A stretch of DNA of 44,230 nucleotides from contig CASFCZ010000009.1 of assembly GCA_949293325.1 (NCBI GenBank), forward strand, positions 1 to 44,230, in the 5' to 3' direction. A program made the translations under genes and the position numbers. This DNA comes from an uncultured Eubacteriales bacterium (GTDB lineage Bacteria; Bacillota; Clostridia; Lachnospirales; CAG-274). The notes under the pieces are model-generated. The model searched no databases, was not told the origin of the DNA, and was given only the letters and a program-made list of their open reading frames with translations. Below are positions 42,971 through 44,230 of this stretch, in pieces (the stretch's first letter is position 1; each line of letters opens with the position of its first letter).

Positions 42971-44230
42971 CAATAAGCCAAAGGTCAATATGCGTATAAC
43001 GGGTATGCGAGGTCCCCGTAATTATGGAATGGTGGAAAAACCAAAGGACGGCAAAAAGACCTTGTTACAGCTTCTCAAATACTTTTCCAGGGAATTAAAT
43101 CAGGTTATACTTCTTGTGTTGGTTGTAATTGTTGTTGTGCTGTGTTCAGTTTTTGCGCCCAGTATGCAAAGTCGGGCTGTAGATACTATTGCAGCAGGGC
43201 AGTTTGAGGGGGTCAACAGGGTTCTTATAGGCATGATATGCCTTTATGCCGTTTCCTGTCTGGGTACTCTTTTTCAGAACCTTATAAGTGCTGTCCTGAG
43301 CCAACGTATTGTAAAACGTATGAGAGAGGATCTGTTTGAAAAAATAGTGGATCTGCCGATTAAATATATTGACACCCATTCACATGGTGATATTATGAGC
43401 CGTATGACAAATGATGTGGAGAATATATCCAACACCGTTTCCCAGTCCCTCAGCTCTCTTGTATCCGGTGTACTTACAATAATTGGTACAGTGGCAATTA
43501 TGTTCTGGTATTGCTGGCAGCTGGCCTTGCTTTCCTGTTCTACAGTCATCTTTACGGTACTTGTTACCAAATTTCTCTCAAAGATTATGCGTAACTTTTT
43601 CTCAAAAAGACAGCTTATTTTAGGCGAGCTTAATGGCATAGTAGAGGAAAAGGTAATGGGATATAAAACAGTTGTTGCCTATAACAGACAGCAGGCAATT
43701 ATATCCGAGTTTGAAAAAAGTTCCGATGAGCTTACAAAGACCGGTATCATAGCGGAAATTTTCGGCAGCTCCATGGGTCCGGTTATGAATGTAATAAATA
43801 ATATTGGCTTTGTAATTATTGCAGTATTCGGTGGATATTTTGCCATTAACGGACTTATTACAATCGGTATTGTATCTGCCTTTATTGTATATGCCAAGCA
43901 GTTTGGCAGACCTATAAATGAAATTGCACAGGTATATGGACAGATACAGACGGCCATGGCAAGTGCGGAAAGAATATTTGAGGTTATGGGGGAAAACAGT
44001 GAGAATAAGGAAGGCACTGTGGATATGGCAAAGGCAAAGGGCGTTATAACCTTTAAGGACGTTAATTTTTCCTATGTTGAGGGCAAACAGGTGCTTTTTG
44101 ACTTTAACCTGACTGTAAAAGCCGGCTCTAAGGTGGCTCTTGTAGGTGCAACCGGAAGCGGAAAGACTACTGTTGTCAATTTGCTTATGAGGTTCTATGA
44201 CATAGACAGTGGTGAGATATTAATTGATGG
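42960..44230 (+). CDS. ABC half-exporter, partner subunit (truncated by window end)
   Basis: The second exporter half starts at ATG 42960 (MSSDNKPKVN) with GGAGGTGAG 3-8 bases upstream and runs off the window. The visible 423 residues have an N-terminal cytoplasmic extension of about 40 residues, six membrane helices, and the beginning of the nucleotide-binding domain with VNFSYVEG and Walker A GATGSGKTT. The Walker B and signature motifs lie beyond the edge; by analogy with YfiC or LmrD it should carry the catalytic Glu. It is co-translated with the first half. Confidence 0.9.
   Translation, partial: MSSDNKPKVNMRITGMRGPRNYGMVEKPKDGKKTLLQLLKYFSRELNQVILLVLVVIVVVLCSVFAPSMQSRAVDTIAAGQFEGVNRVLIGMICLYAVSCLGTLFQNLISAVLSQRIVKRMREDLFEKIVDLPIKYIDTHSHGDIMSRMTNDVENISNTVSQSLSSLVSGVLTIIGTVAIMFWYCWQLALLSCSTVIFTVLVTKFLSKIMRNFFSKRQLILGELNGIVEEKVMGYKTVVAYNRQQAIISEFEKSSDELTKTGIIAEIFGSSMGPVMNVINNIGFVIIAVFGGYFAINGLITIGIVSAFIVYAKQFGRPINEIAQVYGQIQTAMASAERIFEVMGENSENKEGTVDMAKAKGVITFKDVNFSYVEGKQVLFDFNLTVKAGSKVALVGATGSGKTTVVNLLMRFYDIDSGEILID

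Overview
The window looks like part of a chromosome from a moderately low-G+C, endospore-lineage Firmicute of class Clostridia, most likely close to the Lachnospiraceae (Lachnospirales). The basis is: the six-cysteine SCIFF ranthipeptide precursor and its radical SAM maturase next to secD-secF-recJ; a spoIVB-spo0A gene pair; YtaF-like and PdaB-like sporulation proteins; a two-subunit iron-sulfur serine dehydratase; strong AGGAGG ribosome sites with some TTG and GTG starts; and an SLH-anchored giant surface protein. No species is claimed. There are no rRNA or tRNA genes, no CRISPR array and no recognisable transposase.

Layout. 1-90: tail of a hairpin-rich repeat, followed by a small CxxC protein. 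521-2063: sdaAB-sdaAA. 2123-5044 (minus): a membrane sensor with GGDEF and EAL domains, then a TPR membrane protein and YtaF. 6811-10153: a Ca2+-type P-ATPase and an NlpC/P60-like protein. 10280-15417: an envelope-glycan operon (O-antigen ligase-like protein, WbpM/PglF-type dehydratase, PglC-type phosphoglycosyl transferase, small epimerase). 15473-19606 (minus): recX, a TPR protein, spoIVB and a Spo0A whose receiver domain has lost its phosphorylation residues. 19738-27533: two exported proteins with Thr/Glu-rich tracts, the second a 1949-residue SLH-anchored protein with a family 9 pectate-lyase-like beta-helix. 27534-28433: AT-rich region with a possibly interrupted small gene. 28434-29258: PdaB-like deacetylase. 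29341-31001 (minus): pyrK-pyrD. 31072-31804 (minus): a pair of half-size TauE/SafE proteins. 31855-32212: a cluster of perfect hairpins. 32204-34195 (minus): CmpB-like membrane protein, smpB, PHP phosphoesterase. 34286-40707: TIGR04086-type membrane protein, SCIFF precursor and maturase, secD, secF, recJ. 40789 to the end: a MarR regulator with two ABC half-exporters, the last truncated by the window.

How the genes fit together. The 10280-15417 cluster has the parts for initiating, modifying and polymerising or ligating a lipid-linked glycan, and nearby exported proteins, plus SecD, carry Thr-rich stretches that could be glycan acceptors (hypothesis only). The spoIVB-spo0A block retains its expected order, but the Spo0A receiver is degenerate, so control of sporulation entry here may not depend on phosphorylation. 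The most unusual DNA-level features are the hairpin cluster with a related copy at the window start, a terminator-shaped hairpin that contains the spoIVB ribosome site, a terminator-like hairpin between the SCIFF precursor and its maturase, and an inverted repeat bracketing the marR promoter.
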